NCBI GenBank assembly: GCA_963844845.1
Contig: CAWJPW010000010.1
Coordinates: 248,001-312,000 of the forward strand
DNA from: CAWJPW01 sp963844845
Lineage (GTDB): Bacteria > Acidobacteriota > Thermoanaerobaculia > Thermoanaerobaculales > Sulfomarinibacteraceae
Length of the DNA: 64,000 nucleotides
Direction of reading: 5' to 3'
A program made the translations under genes and the position numbers. Positions within the stretch are counted from its first letter, which is position 1, and each line of letters opens with the position of its first letter. Shown here piece after piece: positions 46,226 through 57,500 of this stretch. The notes below the pieces were generated by a model. The model was not told the DNA's origin, searched no databases, and saw only the letters and a program-made list of their open reading frames with translations.

Positions 46226-49200
46226 ATGACGGCACTCGGCAAGCACATGCGCACGGCTCTCGCGAGCCTCCTGGTGGCCTCGGCCGCCGGCCCCCTGATG
46301 GCGGCCTGGCCGCGCAGCGGCGGCGGCCTCGAGGACGATACCGGACGCTCGGTGGCCGTTGCGGCCTCCGGCAACGTCTACGTGGTGGGCTCGTTCCGGG
46401 GTGTGGCCACCTTCGGCCTCGACGATCTCGCCTCCGCGGGCTCGGACGACGTCTTCGTCACCAAGATGGACCAGGCCGGCAACTTCGTGTGGGCGCGCAG
46501 CGCCGGCGGCCTCTCCGTCGACCGCGGCGTCGCCATCGCGGTGGACGCCTCGGAGAACGTCTACGTTACCGGGTCGTACTACAGCACCGCCACCTTCGGC
46601 GGCACCACCCTCACCGCGAGCGGCGACCAGGCCGACGTGTTCATCGCCAAGCTCGGGGCGGACGGCAACTGGAAGTGGGCCCGTACGGCGGGCGGCAACT
46701 ACACGGACGTTGGGTACGGCATCGGCGTGACGCCGGCCGACGACACCACGCTTCCCCCGACTCCGGGCTCGGTGTTCGTCGCCGGACGGTATACCTGCAA
46801 CGCCACCTTCGACTCAGCCGACGGCAGCCCCCTAGACAGCGGCTGCTCCGGCGGTGTCGAAAAGCCGGGCCTGTTCGTCGCCCGCCTCGACACCGACGGC
46901 AACTGGAAGTGGGTCCGCAGCGGCAGCGGCCGCAGCGGCGGAGCCTCCGACTTCGAGTGGGCGGACGCGCTCGCCGTCGACCGCTCCTCCGGCAACCTCT
47001 ACCTCACGGGCCCCGTCGTCGCGAGCGGCTCGGAGGTCACCGCCTTCGCCGACAACTTCAACGCCTCCAACTCCCTCGACGGCACCAAGTGGAGTGTTTC
47101 CGGCTGGGGGTCGGCCGGTGTCACCACCAACACCGTCATCAGCGGATCCAACTCGCTGTTCACCCGCTGGGGCGAGGTGTCGGTGACCTCTGCCGCCATC
47201 GACCTCAGCGGTCGACCCACTGCCTCCGTCTCGTACTGGGTCCGCCGTGGTACGGATGCCATCAGCGAGGACCCCGACTCCGGTGAGGACCTCGTCGTCG
47301 AGTACCTGGCCGCCGACGGCACCTGGGTGGTGCTGGACACCTTCCCGGGGGGCACGTACACCGACGAGACCTGGAGCATGAGCCACGACCTCCCCACCGC
47401 CGCCCTTTACTCGGGCTTCCGCGTCCGCTTCCGTCAGACCGGCGGGTCGGGCTCGGACTTCGACTACTGGCACATCGACGACGTGCTGGTGAGCGCCGGC
47501 TCAGTGAGCCACTACGTGGCCAAGATCACCGACACCGTCTCCGACCCGCCGGCTCCCTCGTGGCAGCTCTTCGGCACCATCGACTCCAACGTCGTACTCA
47601 AGGACCTGGTGGTGGACCCGACGAACCCGGTCAAGCTCTACGCCGCCGGGACCGCGGCCGGCACCGCGAGCTGGACGGGGACGACGGGCACCAGCACCGC
47701 CGGCGCCGTGGTCGCCGCGCTCAACACGACCTCCTCGACAGGGACGACCCTGTCCTGGACCTGGGCCCGCGCCGCGAGCGGCGGTCAGGCCACCGGCGTC
47801 GCGGCGGTCTCCGGGGTCGCCCTCCCCGCCGGGTGCACGGCGAGCTCGACGTGCGATCCCAACGGCGTCTACATCACCGGACCATTCACCGGAACCGCCA
47901 CCTTCCAGGCGACGTCCCTCAGCTCCGGTGGGGGCAACGACGTCTTCGTGGCCAAGGTCAGCGCCTCGGGTTCCGCCTGGGTGTGGGCCAGCGGCGGCAA
48001 CAGCTACGACGCCACCTCGGGGCCCGACGAGCCGGTGGGCGTGCCCGGCAAGGGCGGAGGCCCCGGTGACGACCTCGCCCAGGACATCGGCACCGACGGG
48101 CGGGGCGCCCTCTTCGTCACCGGTTCCTTCCACGACACCGCGGTCTTCGGTGACGACGAGTTCGTGGAGTCGGTGGGCGCGGCCGACGCCTTCATCGCCG
48201 AGATCAACCTGCAGGGCCAGTGGTTCAACGTCGAGACCTGGATCGTCGGCCAACCCGTCCCTGCACCCAACGGGGCCTACCTGGACTCCCTCACCGCGAC
48301 CCCGGAGTTCGTCCAGGATGGTCAGATCATTCCCGATGCCATCGGGCGCCTCTTCTTCTGGGCCCCGCCCCTGCCCCCCCCGGCGGACAGCAAGGCCACC
48401 CTCTATGCCCTGCAGCCGACCGCCGGAGTGGAGATCCACTGGCGGGTGAGCGGCGACCTCACCGACAAAGGCCGGGTCATCTCCATCGGCAACGTCATCT
48501 GGCCCCAGGACCGCTGCCTGCCGTCCACCACCACCCCCTGCTACCAGGTCCACGTGGCCGGCGCACCGGTGGAGCTCGAGCCGGCCGACGGCTCCCTCAG
48601 CTACTTCCAGCTCTTCCTGCCCGCTGTGGGCTCCAGCGGCGCCACCGAGACCAACAAGACGTTCAACGCAGCCGGGCAGGGCTACGGCGTGGTCGCGTAC
48701 TACCAGGGCCCGTCGGTGGATCCCAACCGCTTCGCCCCGCTCTTCGAGGTCGTGAGAACCTACACCTACCCGTCGGCCCCGGACTTCACGCCCGCCGGAT
48801 GGGAGATCGGCAGGCCGCTCATCGAGCCGTTCCACGACGAGCCCGGGCGCACCGGCTACGTCCTCTTCGAGAACGCGTTCTACGATGGGGTGGGCACCGA
48901 TGGCGCCTATGACCGCCAGGCGCGCACCGGCCAGATCGTACCGGTGAACCGGGTGAACCCCAACCGGCCGCAGGACGCGAACAAGCTCATGGTTGTGGCC
49001 TGGTACCGGCGCAACCACAATGGCGTCTACTGGGGCGAGCGGCCCGTGCAGTACAACTGCTACTGGCCCACCAACCCCGACCGCATCATCATCGCCAGCG
49101 AGCAGGGCGGCGAGGTCCTCGGCCAGCAACCCCTCGATCCTCTCCTCTTCCCCTCGATGCAGCTCTACAACCAGCCCGACGTCCACCAGCCGGGCTACAA

Positions 49201-52200
49201 CCCCAACGACGAGCATGCCTTCTTCGCTCCGTCCAGCACCGGCACCGGGCTGCAGGCCATCTTCGCTCTGCGCTCTGACTTCGGCAGCGCCATCCCGGGC
49301 GACCTCACCGCCGCCTCGGATCCCTACGTGATCGTGAAGTACTGGGACAGTGCCGGTCAGAACTGGGCCTACCGGGTTTACAAAGTGCAGGCCACCGGCG
49401 CCGGCTTCGACGGCTTCCGCTACAACGGCACCGCCGGAACCACCGTATCTCCCCCGTACCCCGCCCGCATCCTCCCGGGCTGTGCGGAGACGAGCGTGGT
49501 CGGCCAGGCGGCCAACGACCCGCAGCCGCCGCCGCCATTCTTCATGGACTACAAGAAGCAGCTGTGGGCCAAGTCGGCGGGTGACGGCCAGGTGCTCTAT
49601 CACTACCCGTTGCAGCCCACCTTCTTCTACGACGTCGACAACAACGACATCGCCGACCGCACCGACGGCCAGTGCGTGCCGTGGCTCGCCCGCCTCCCCG
49701 AGGCCCAAGGCGGCACCGCCGACCCCACCAAGCCCATCGCGGTGGCCTACAGCATCAGCTGGCCCGCCGACGTGCCGCAGCTGATCGTGGGCGAGACCCT
49801 CCTCACGCCGAAGCGGGGCCTCCCCGACATCATGAACCAGGCCGCGGTGGAGGTGGTCTACGACGAGAAGCAGGACCTCACCGAGCAGGCAGGCCAGCTC
49901 GACCCCACCCTGACCCTCACCCAGCTCATCGATCCGCTCAACCCGCGCTCGGTGCGGCTCGGTGCGGTCCCCTCCGAGATCGCCACCGAGGTCGACGACC
50001 AGGGCAAGCTGGTCATCCTCGGTAGCTCCGACGGCATCATCAAGATCCCGTTCTCGCTGCGCGAGCGCCTGCGCTTCGATCCCATCAACCGGAAGCTGTC
50101 GTTCGCCGGCTACTTTGACGAGTCCGGCGCCGGCGAGCCCCTGCTGCTGCTCAACGTGCTCTCCAAGCGCGACCGCGTGATGCTCAAGAAGATCAACGGT
50201 GGCGACGGCTCCGAAGCGAGCTCGTACAGCAAGCGCTGCAGCACCCTCGACGACGCCTGTAGCTGGGACGAGGCCGTGGAGGCGCTCTTCCGACTCAGCC
50301 GCAACCCAAATGGTATCAACAAGATTTGCACGACAGACCAGATCCAGAGCGGCGCGCGGGTGTGCCTGCTGAGCCGTGATGTCGGACCCGACGACGTCCT
50401 CATCGGCTGGCAGGACAGCAACGACGACTACTTCCTCGAGCCCTACCAGGCGCTCGGCGTGTCGGCGGGGCTCACCGCCGGTGCTGCCCAGGGCACCGGC
50501 TACGTCACCCTCGCGTTCAACAATGACGCCAGCCTGAACCCGCTGCCCGTGAGCCTCAACATCATCCGGGTCGACTGCCTCGTCTACCCCGAGCCGCCGG
50601 CCCCGCCCGAGATCAACAGCACCTATCAGGGTGAGATCAAGGTCATCCCCTCCGACAACGTCTTCGACGAGCAGCTGACGCTGCGCCACAGCGGCGACTT
50701 CGGCGGCAACCCCGACGCCCTGGAGTTCGAGTGGTACTACCACCCGGACGAGGACGGGACCCCGCCGTTCCCCCTCCCCGACCCCGACAACGGGCAGCTC
50801 AACGGGTGGTTCAAGTTCCCGGTGGACAACCCCTACGGGGCGCTGGAGATCACCATCGAGGGCGCGAACATCGTCACCCTCTCGGATAACTGGTTCGTGG
50901 TCCGCTACCGCGGCCTGCCCCAGTGCAACAACCAGACCGAGTGGTCGCTGTGGGCCGGCCAGCCCGGCGGCACACCGCTGGATCAACGCGCCCAGCTTGC
51001 GCTGGGCTGGGTCAAGCGCGTGGTCGACGGCCTCAACCCGTTCGAGGCCCGCGTCAAGGACTTCCACGCAGGGCCGGTGAACACCTACGCCAGCATGCTG
51101 GTGCAGCTGGGTGAGCGCTACGAGGGCGACATCGCACTCAATGCCGACGCCTCCAACCTCAACAGCATCGGCCTCATCGAGGCGTACGAGACGGTCATGC
51201 GGAGGGCGATGAAGCTGTCCATCGACTCCACACCACCGGTGGACTACGGACCGGTGAACACCGCCATCCTCAACGTCGCCTCGCGCATCGCCGACTTCTA
51301 CACCCTGCTGGGCAACGAGGCCTACGCCGACGCCCTCGATCCCACCATCGGGATCACCACCACCAACAACGTCTACGGCTTCGGCTCGCTGGCTCCCACC
51401 ATCTTCAACTTCGAGAACCAGGCCGCGTCGCTGCTCGAGGAGGAGCTGGTGCTCCTGCGCGGCCGTGACAACAGCCAAGGACCGGTAGCCGCACGGCCTG
51501 TCTACAACCGCTACTTCTGGAACTTCACCGGCGGCGAAGGCGAGGTGGCCTACGCCCTCTCCTACAACATCACCGACCAGAACGTCGACGGCGTCATCGA
51601 CGAGTACGACGCCCGCATCCTCTACCCCCAGGGTCACGGTGACGCCTGGGGCCACTACCTCACGGCGATGACCAAGTACTACCAGCTGCTGCGCCATCCC
51701 TTCTTCACCTGGCTGCCGCGGCCGGAGGCGGTGCTGGTCGCCGGCGTGCCGATCCAGGTGGACTACTTCGACGAGCGCAAGTTCGCCAAGATCGCCGCGG
51801 CCAAGGCCAAGGCGGGCGAGGACATCGTCAACCTCACCTACCGCGAGAGCTACGTGGAGGACCCCGCCGGCCAGTGGCAGGGCTACAAGGACACCAACCC
51901 CCAGCGCGCCTGGGGACTCGCCGAGTGGGCCTCCCGCGCCGGCATGGGCGCCTACTTCGACTGGGTGGTCGGCAACGCCATCCTGCCCGCGGAGGACCCC
52001 AACCCCGACCACCACGGCATCCAGAAGATCGACCGCACGACGGTGGACGAGCTGGCCGACATCGTCAGCCACCACAAGGCGATCCAGGCGCAGGTGGACA
52101 AGGCCGACCGCGGCCTGAACCCGCTCGGCCTCGCCAAGGGCGTGGTTCCCTTCGACATCGATCCTTCCCAGATCGACGCCGGCAAGACCCACTTCGAGCA

Positions 52201-54520
52201 GATCCTAGACCGCGCCAACGCCGCCATGGACAACGTCGTCAAGGTGTGGGACTTCGCCAACCAGCTCAACCGGATGCTGCGCTTCAACCAAGACAACGCC
52301 GACGACCTCTATGACAACTCAGCCGCCACCGAGACCGACTACCAGAACCAGCTGGTGGAGGTCTTCGGCTACCCCTACGACGACGACATCGGCCCGGGGG
52401 GCACCTACCCCACCGGGTACGACGGCCCTGACCTCTACCACTACATGTTGGTGGACGCTCCGGCCATGGCCGGGCTCGACCACGGCAGTCTGGCGCCGGC
52501 CCAGCTCAAGCGCTTCACCGGCTTCTACGGTCCGATGCCGGGAGGGGTGCAGTTCTTCAACCTGCACGGCGAGGACGTGAGCCTGGACTGTGGCGCGGCG
52601 CCACTGGGCTCGGGCTGTACCCTCGGTGACCTGCCCACCACCACGCTCCAGGTCGACTACGTGTCGTACCAGTCCGATGAGACCGGCTTCGCCGTCATCA
52701 AGGACCCCAGCTGGACCGGATCGCGACGTGCCACTGGCAAGCTGCAAGACTCCCTCGCCCAGATCCTCCAGTCCCAGATCGCCCTCAAGCGCGCGGTGCG
52801 TGAGTACGACAACCTGCGGCTCGACGTCTCCGACACCATCGACACCATGAAGGCCACCTTCAACATCAAGAAGGACCAGATCAGCATCAAGAACGCCGAG
52901 CGCAAGGAGCAGAACCAGCTCACCATCACCACGCAGGTGTTCAAGAACGCCGCCATCGTGGCACGCCGCATCTCGGCGGGAATCTCGACGTCGTTCGAGG
53001 CCAGCGAGGAGTGTGTCCCCGACAACATGATCGCCGGCCTCGCCGGTGGCGGCGACCTCTTTTCCACCATCAAGTGCGCCACCGAGTCGGTGGGCGACGC
53101 CGTGGCCTTCGGCTTCGACACCGCCGCCGACGCCGCCGACATCGTCGCCAACTCCACCGAGTCCGCTAAGGAGGACGTCGGCTTGCAGGCGGCGATCGAG
53201 TCGAGCGTGCAGGACGCCCGCCTCGACCTCTACAACATCAAGGGCCAGCTCGACCAGCTGCTGCGCGAGGAGCCCGTCCGGCGCTCCGAGGTGTACGCCA
53301 AGGCGCAGGAGCTGCAGCAGGCCCACAACGCCTACCGCGCCGCCCTCGCCGAAGGCCAGCGCCTCATCGCCAACCTGGTGACCTTCCGCAAGAACACCGC
53401 GGCGACGGTGCAGCAGTACCGCTACCGCGACATGGCGTTCCGTATCTTCCGCAACGACGCCCTGCAGAAGTACCGGGCCGCCTTCGACATGGCGGCGCGC
53501 TACACCTATTTGGCGGCCACCGCCTACGACTACGAGACCAACCTCCTGGGCACCGACGCCGAGGCGGGGCAGAGCTTCCTCACCGACATCGTCCGCGAGC
53601 GCTCCATCGGCCAGGTCCTCAACGGTGAGCCGGTGCCCGGCTCGCGGGGCCTCGCCGACCCGATCGGCCGCATGACCCTGAACTTCCAGGTGCTCAAGGG
53701 TCAGATGGGCTTCAACAACCCGCAGACCGAGACCAACCGCTTCTCGCTGCGCAAGGAGCTCTTCCGAATCAAGGACGACGACAACGAGTCGTGGCGCCGG
53801 ATCCTGCGCGACCACCGCATCGACAACCTCTGGAACGTTCAGGAGTTCCGGCGCTACTGCCGGCCCTTCGCTCCGGAGTCATCGGGGGCCCAGCCGGGCC
53901 TGGTGATTCCGTTCTCCACCACCGTCACCTTCGGCCTGAACTTCTTCGGCTGGCCCCTGGGTCCCGGCGACAGCGCCTACGATCCCACCCACTTCGCCAC
54001 CAAGGTGCGCGGCGTCGGAGTGTGGTTCGGAAACTACGAGAACCTCCCGCTGTCCAACACACCTCGGGTCTACATGATCCCGGTGGGCGCCGATGTGCTG
54101 CGCTCACCGTCCGCCGACAACTTCAAGACCCGCGAGTGGACGGTGGTGGACCAGGTGCTGCCGGTGCCGTTCCCCATCGGCTCGCAGGACCTCGAGAGCC
54201 CGACCTGGACGCCGCTGGCCGACATGCTCAGCGGCCCGTTCGACAACATCCGCCGCTTCTCGAGCTTCCGGGCCTATCACTACAGCGAACCGTTCAGCGA
54301 CTCCGAGATCATCAGCGACAGCCGGCTCATCGGACGCTCGGTGTGGAACACCAAGTGGCTGCTCATCATCCCCGGCGGCACGCTGCTCTTTGACCCGACC
54401 CAGGGCCTCGACACCTTCGTGGAGGGCCAGGAGGTCCCGGGCTCTCCGGGCGTGCGTGACGGCAACGGGGTTTCCGACATCAAGATTTTCTTCCAGACGT
54501 ACGCGTACTCGGGCAACTGA
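46226..54520 (+). CDS. giant SBBP-propeller protein with helical and beta C-terminal regions
   Basis: 2,764 residues from the ATG at 46226 (GGGGAGA before it); a GTG at 46178 overlaps the previous stop and is possible. Signal peptide LASLLVASAAGPLMA. Residues about 22-660 are SBBP repeats (DDTGRSVAVAASGNVYVVGSF pattern) interrupted by a jelly-roll-like domain (about 270-429). Residues 660-1,590 are beta-rich and unrecognised. Residues 1,590-2,475 are mainly helical, with long coiled-coil-like segments at 2,160-2,445 (DNLRLDVSDTIDTMKATFNI, LDLYNIKGQLDQLLREE). The last 220 residues are a beta domain ending GVSDIKIFFQTYAYSGN. The overall layout recalls TcA-type toxin subunits but no proven homology is visible. 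Confidence 0.85.
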   Translation: MTALGKHMRTALASLLVASAAGPLMAAWPRSGGGLEDDTGRSVAVAASGNVYVVGSFRGVATFGLDDLASAGSDDVFVTKMDQAGNFVWARSAGGLSVDRGVAIAVDASENVYVTGSYYSTATFGGTTLTASGDQADVFIAKLGADGNWKWARTAGGNYTDVGYGIGVTPADDTTLPPTPGSVFVAGRYTCNATFDSADGSPLDSGCSGGVEKPGLFVARLDTDGNWKWVRSGSGRSGGASDFEWADALAVDRSSGNLYLTGPVVASGSEVTAFADNFNASNSLDGTKWSVSGWGSAGVTTNTVISGSNSLFTRWGEVSVTSAAIDLSGRPTASVSYWVRRGTDAISEDPDSGEDLVVEYLAADGTWVVLDTFPGGTYTDETWSMSHDLPTAALYSGFRVRFRQTGGSGSDFDYWHIDDVLVSAGSVSHYVAKITDTVSDPPAPSWQLFGTIDSNVVLKDLVVDPTNPVKLYAAGTAAGTASWTGTTGTSTAGAVVAALNTTSSTGTTLSWTWARAASGGQATGVAAVSGVALPAGCTASSTCDPNGVYITGPFTGTATFQATSLSSGGGNDVFVAKVSASGSAWVWASGGNSYDATSGPDEPVGVPGKGGGPGDDLAQDIGTDGRGALFVTGSFHDTAVFGDDEFVESVGAADAFIAEINLQGQWFNVETWIVGQPVPAPNGAYLDSLTATPEFVQDGQIIPDAIGRLFFWAPPLPPPADSKATLYALQPTAGVEIHWRVSGDLTDKGRVISIGNVIWPQDRCLPSTTTPCYQVHVAGAPVELEPADGSLSYFQLFLPAVGSSGATETNKTFNAAGQGYGVVAYYQGPSVDPNRFAPLFEVVRTYTYPSAPDFTPAGWEIGRPLIEPFHDEPGRTGYVLFENAFYDGVGTDGAYDRQARTGQIVPVNRVNPNRPQDANKLMVVAWYRRNHNGVYWGERPVQYNCYWPTNPDRIIIASEQGGEVLGQQPLDPLLFPSMQLYNQPDVHQPGYNPNDEHAFFAPSSTGTGLQAIFALRSDFGSAIPGDLTAASDPYVIVKYWDSAGQNWAYRVYKVQATGAGFDGFRYNGTAGTTVSPPYPARILPGCAETSVVGQAANDPQPPPPFFMDYKKQLWAKSAGDGQVLYHYPLQPTFFYDVDNNDIADRTDGQCVPWLARLPEAQGGTADPTKPIAVAYSISWPADVPQLIVGETLLTPKRGLPDIMNQAAVEVVYDEKQDLTEQAGQLDPTLTLTQLIDPLNPRSVRLGAVPSEIATEVDDQGKLVILGSSDGIIKIPFSLRERLRFDPINRKLSFAGYFDESGAGEPLLLLNVLSKRDRVMLKKINGGDGSEASSYSKRCSTLDDACSWDEAVEALFRLSRNPNGINKICTTDQIQSGARVCLLSRDVGPDDVLIGWQDSNDDYFLEPYQALGVSAGLTAGAAQGTGYVTLAFNNDASLNPLPVSLNIIRVDCLVYPEPPAPPEINSTYQGEIKVIPSDNVFDEQLTLRHSGDFGGNPDALEFEWYYHPDEDGTPPFPLPDPDNGQLNGWFKFPVDNPYGALEITIEGANIVTLSDNWFVVRYRGLPQCNNQTEWSLWAGQPGGTPLDQRAQLALGWVKRVVDGLNPFEARVKDFHAGPVNTYASMLVQLGERYEGDIALNADASNLNSIGLIEAYETVMRRAMKLSIDSTPPVDYGPVNTAILNVASRIADFYTLLGNEAYADALDPTIGITTTNNVYGFGSLAPTIFNFENQAASLLEEELVLLRGRDNSQGPVAARPVYNRYFWNFTGGEGEVAYALSYNITDQNVDGVIDEYDARILYPQGHGDAWGHYLTAMTKYYQLLRHPFFTWLPRPEAVLVAGVPIQVDYFDERKFAKIAAAKAKAGEDIVNLTYRESYVEDPAGQWQGYKDTNPQRAWGLAEWASRAGMGAYFDWVVGNAILPAEDPNPDHHGIQKIDRTTVDELADIVSHHKAIQAQVDKADRGLNPLGLAKGVVPFDIDPSQIDAGKTHFEQILDRANAAMDNVVKVWDFANQLNRMLRFNQDNADDLYDNSAATETDYQNQLVEVFGYPYDDDIGPGGTYPTGYDGPDLYHYMLVDAPAMAGLDHGSLAPAQLKRFTGFYGPMPGGVQFFNLHGEDVSLDCGAAPLGSGCTLGDLPTTTLQVDYVSYQSDETGFAVIKDPSWTGSRRATGKLQDSLAQILQSQIALKRAVREYDNLRLDVSDTIDTMKATFNIKKDQISIKNAERKEQNQLTITTQVFKNAAIVARRISAGISTSFEASEECVPDNMIAGLAGGGDLFSTIKCATESVGDAVAFGFDTAADAADIVANSTESAKEDVGLQAAIESSVQDARLDLYNIKGQLDQLLREEPVRRSEVYAKAQELQQAHNAYRAALAEGQRLIANLVTFRKNTAATVQQYRYRDMAFRIFRNDALQKYRAAFDMAARYTYLAATAYDYETNLLGTDAEAGQSFLTDIVRERSIGQVLNGEPVPGSRGLADPIGRMTLNFQVLKGQMGFNNPQTETNRFSLRKELFRIKDDDNESWRRILRDHRIDNLWNVQEFRRYCRPFAPESSGAQPGLVIPFSTTVTFGLNFFGWPLGPGDSAYDPTHFATKVRGVGVWFGNYENLPLSNTPRVYMIPVGADVLRSPSADNFKTREWTVVDQVLPVPFPIGSQDLESPTWTPLADMLSGPFDNIRRFSSFRAYHYSEPFSDSEIISDSRLIGRSVWNTKWLLIIPGGTLLFDPTQGLDTFVEGQEVPGSPGVRDGNGVSDIKIFFQTYAYSGN
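46290..48215 (+). repeat. SBBP beta-propeller repeats
   Basis: Blades of about 55-60 codons with the pattern GRSVAVxxSGNVYVxGSFxGxATFG...DxFVxKxxxxGxxxWARSxGG occur at the start and again at 47,800-48,200 (PNGVYITGPFTGTATFQ, GRGALFVTGSFHDTAVFG). The series is split by the inserted domain at 47,035-47,510. Confidence 0.75.
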
Positions 54521-54551
54521 CCGTCAAGGTCCCGTCTTAAGGGGGTTAGCC

Positions 54552-57500
54552 GTGAACACGCTGAGGCGCACCGCCATCGCCGCCATTCTCTGCACCGTCG
54601 CCCTGGCACTTGCTGCTCCAGGGTGGGCCGAGCTCTCCGAGCCGGACCACATCATCTACGGCACACCTACGTGGTACGGAGACGCCATGACCACGGGTGT
54701 GGTGAGCCTCCAGCTGGACGGCGCCACCTCGGCCATCGCCTCTTACACGTTGGGCTCGGATCCCACGCTCGGAGGCCTCTTCGTGCTCAGGGTCCCCCTG
54801 GACACGGTGGGGATCCGGCGCCCGGGGACGGCACGGACGGGCGACCACGCCACTGTGCTCCTCAACGGCGAGCCCTCCGGCGAGGTGGTCATCGGCGAGC
54901 GCGGCGTGGCCCAGATGCTCGCCGCCGACCCCGACCTGGCCAGCGCGCTGCCCGCGCTCTCCATCGGCGACGCCGCCATCGCCGAGGGCGACACCGGTTC
55001 CCGCCTCATGACCCTCACCATCACCCTCTCGCGCGCAGTGGAGGAGTCCGTCGGGGTCGACTGGATCACCGGTGACGGCACCGCCGTTGGCGCTGCCGGC
55101 ACCGTGTGCAGCGGCGCCGACTTCCTCGAGGCCAACGGACACGTCGTCATCCCGGCGGGAGACACCGCCTACGACGTGCACGTTCCAATCTGCGGCGACG
55201 TCATGCCCGAGGCCGACGAGGTGCTCTACGTCGATCTCCTGAGCCCGGTGGGCGCGACGCTCCTCGACCCCCAGGGGCGCGGCACCATCCTCGACGACGA
55301 CACCCCGCCCCAGCTCTCGGTCAACAACGTCACGGTCACCGAGCCGCCATCCGGATCGGTCATGGCCAACTTCCGGGTGAGCATGAGCCACACCTGGGAT
55401 CAGCCGGTGACCTTCCACTACCAGTCGGCCCCCGGCACCGCCCAGGCCGGGCTCGACTACCTCTCCATCTCGGGCGACGGCACCGTCCCGGTGGGCTCCC
55501 TCGAGACCACCGTGTCCGTCGAGGTTCTCGCCGACACCATCGACGAGGATGACGAGACCTTCTTCCTCAACCTCAGCACGCCCGGCAACGCCACCATCCT
55601 CGACGGCCAGGGCCAGGGCACCATCGTCGACTCGGCCCAGCTGCTCGTCTTCGTCGAGGCCGAGAAGGACGGCATCGCCGGCGTCAGCGGCCTCGCCGGC
55701 GCCTTCGCCACCGCGGTGAGTCCCGACGGCGACCACGTCTACGCGGTGGGGCGCTCCGACGACGGCCTCGTCGTCTTCGACCGCGATTCCGTCTCCGGCG
55801 CGCTGACGTTCAAGACGTCGTACAGCCCCGGTGACTTCCAGACCCTCTCGTCGGCCGCCTTCGTCGGTCTCAACGGCCCCGAGGCAGTGGCCGTGAGTGC
55901 CGACGGACACTTCGTCTACGTCGCCGCCTTCGAGGACGACGCCGTAGCTGTGTTCGCGCGTGACACCGACGACAGCGTCCCCGCCACGTACGGCACGTTG
56001 ACGCTGGTGGAAGTGGAGCGCAACGGGGTCAACGACCTCTCCGACCCCGGTCCCGCCGTCGCCGGCCTCGACGGACCCGATGGCCTCGCGCTCTCCTCCG
56101 ACGACGAGGAGCTCTACGTCTCCGCCGCCAACAGCAGCTCGGTGGCCGTCTTCTCGCGCAACGCCGGCACCGGACGCCTGAGCTTCGTGGAGGCTGAGGT
56201 CAACGGCGTCGACGATCCCTCCGACTTCGGCGGTACCGTCGACGGCCTCTTCCACGCCAGCGCGGTGGCGGTGAGCCCCGACGGAACCTCCGTGTACATC
56301 ACCGGCGCCGACGACCACGCGGTGGCGGTCTTCGACCGCAGCCTGGACGTCGCCGGTGGAACCAAGGGCCGACTCTCGTTCCTGGAGCTGCAGCAGAACG
56401 GCGCCGCCGGCGTCTCGGGAATGCTCGGCCCCACCGGGCTCGCGTTGAGCCCGGACAGCAAGCACGTCTACGTCGCCGGCTCCACCTCGAGCGCGCTGGT
56501 GGTCTTCGACAGGGCTGCCAACGGACGGCTCACCTGGTCCGAAACCGTGGTCAACGGCAGCGGGTCGGTGCAGCAGCTCGCCAGCATCAGCGACGTGGCA
56601 GTGAGCCACGACGGGGCGTACGTGTACGCATCAGCCCTGGGTTCCAGCGCCCTCACGGTGTTCCGGCGCGACAAGGAGGACGCCTCTCCGACCTTCGGCC
56701 AGCTCACCTTCGTCGAGGTCAAGCGTGACGGCTTCGGAGGTGTCGACGGGCTCTTCGGAGCGCTGAACCTCGCGCTCTCGAGCGACGACCTCAGCGTCTA
56801 CGCCACCGGATACCAGGAGAGCGGGATCGCGGCCTTCGCCCGCGACCTGACGCCCCCGGCCAACCCCACTGACGTGCACAGCGCCTCCCACATCGTGGGC
56901 GCTTTCGTCAACAACTCGGTGATCACCATGCAGTGGAGCGGCGCCGACGACGGCCCCGGCGGCTCCGGAGTCGCCGGCTACTCGTTCGTGTTCGACGCCT
57001 CGCCGAGCACGACTCCGGATGCCACGATCGACCTCGAACATCACGTCGACCCGCATGGCACGGCGAGCTCCGTCCTCCCCGACGGGGACCACTACTACTT
57101 CCACCTCAGGACCTGTGACTTCGCCCGCAACTGCTCCGCGGCGGTGCATCTGGGTCCCTACAAAATCGATACCATCATGCCCTCCGGACCCGGCAGCGTC
57201 GCCAGCACAAGCCACGTCGAGGGCGTCCCCAACACCGACCCCGTCATCGTCATGCAGTGGTCACCGGCCACCGACCCCGGCCCCGTGGCGAGTGGGCTCG
57301 CGGGGTACTCATACGTGTTCAGCGACAGCGGAGCGCCGGCCTGCAACCAGGAGGTCGACCTCGCTCCCGGCGTGACCACGGTGAGCTCCACCAGCCTCGC
57401 CGACGGTATCTACTACTTCCACATCTGCGTCGGCGACGCCGCCGGGAACTGGGCGCCGTCGGTGACCACCGGACCCTACTACGTGGGGGACGACACTGTG

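Noticed and set aside
47501..52192. 1,563-codon minus-strand frame inside the SBBP giant
   Set aside because: Same reason: low-complexity GVG/DVV/HRR composition, no start context, no family; the + strand product is well structured.
54093..54551. Longer N-terminus for the Calx-beta protein reaching back into the SBBP gene
   Set aside because: The 153 extra residues are Arg/Ser/Pro-rich frame-shifted SBBP sequence; the GTG at 54552 has a ribosome site and is followed by a signal peptide.
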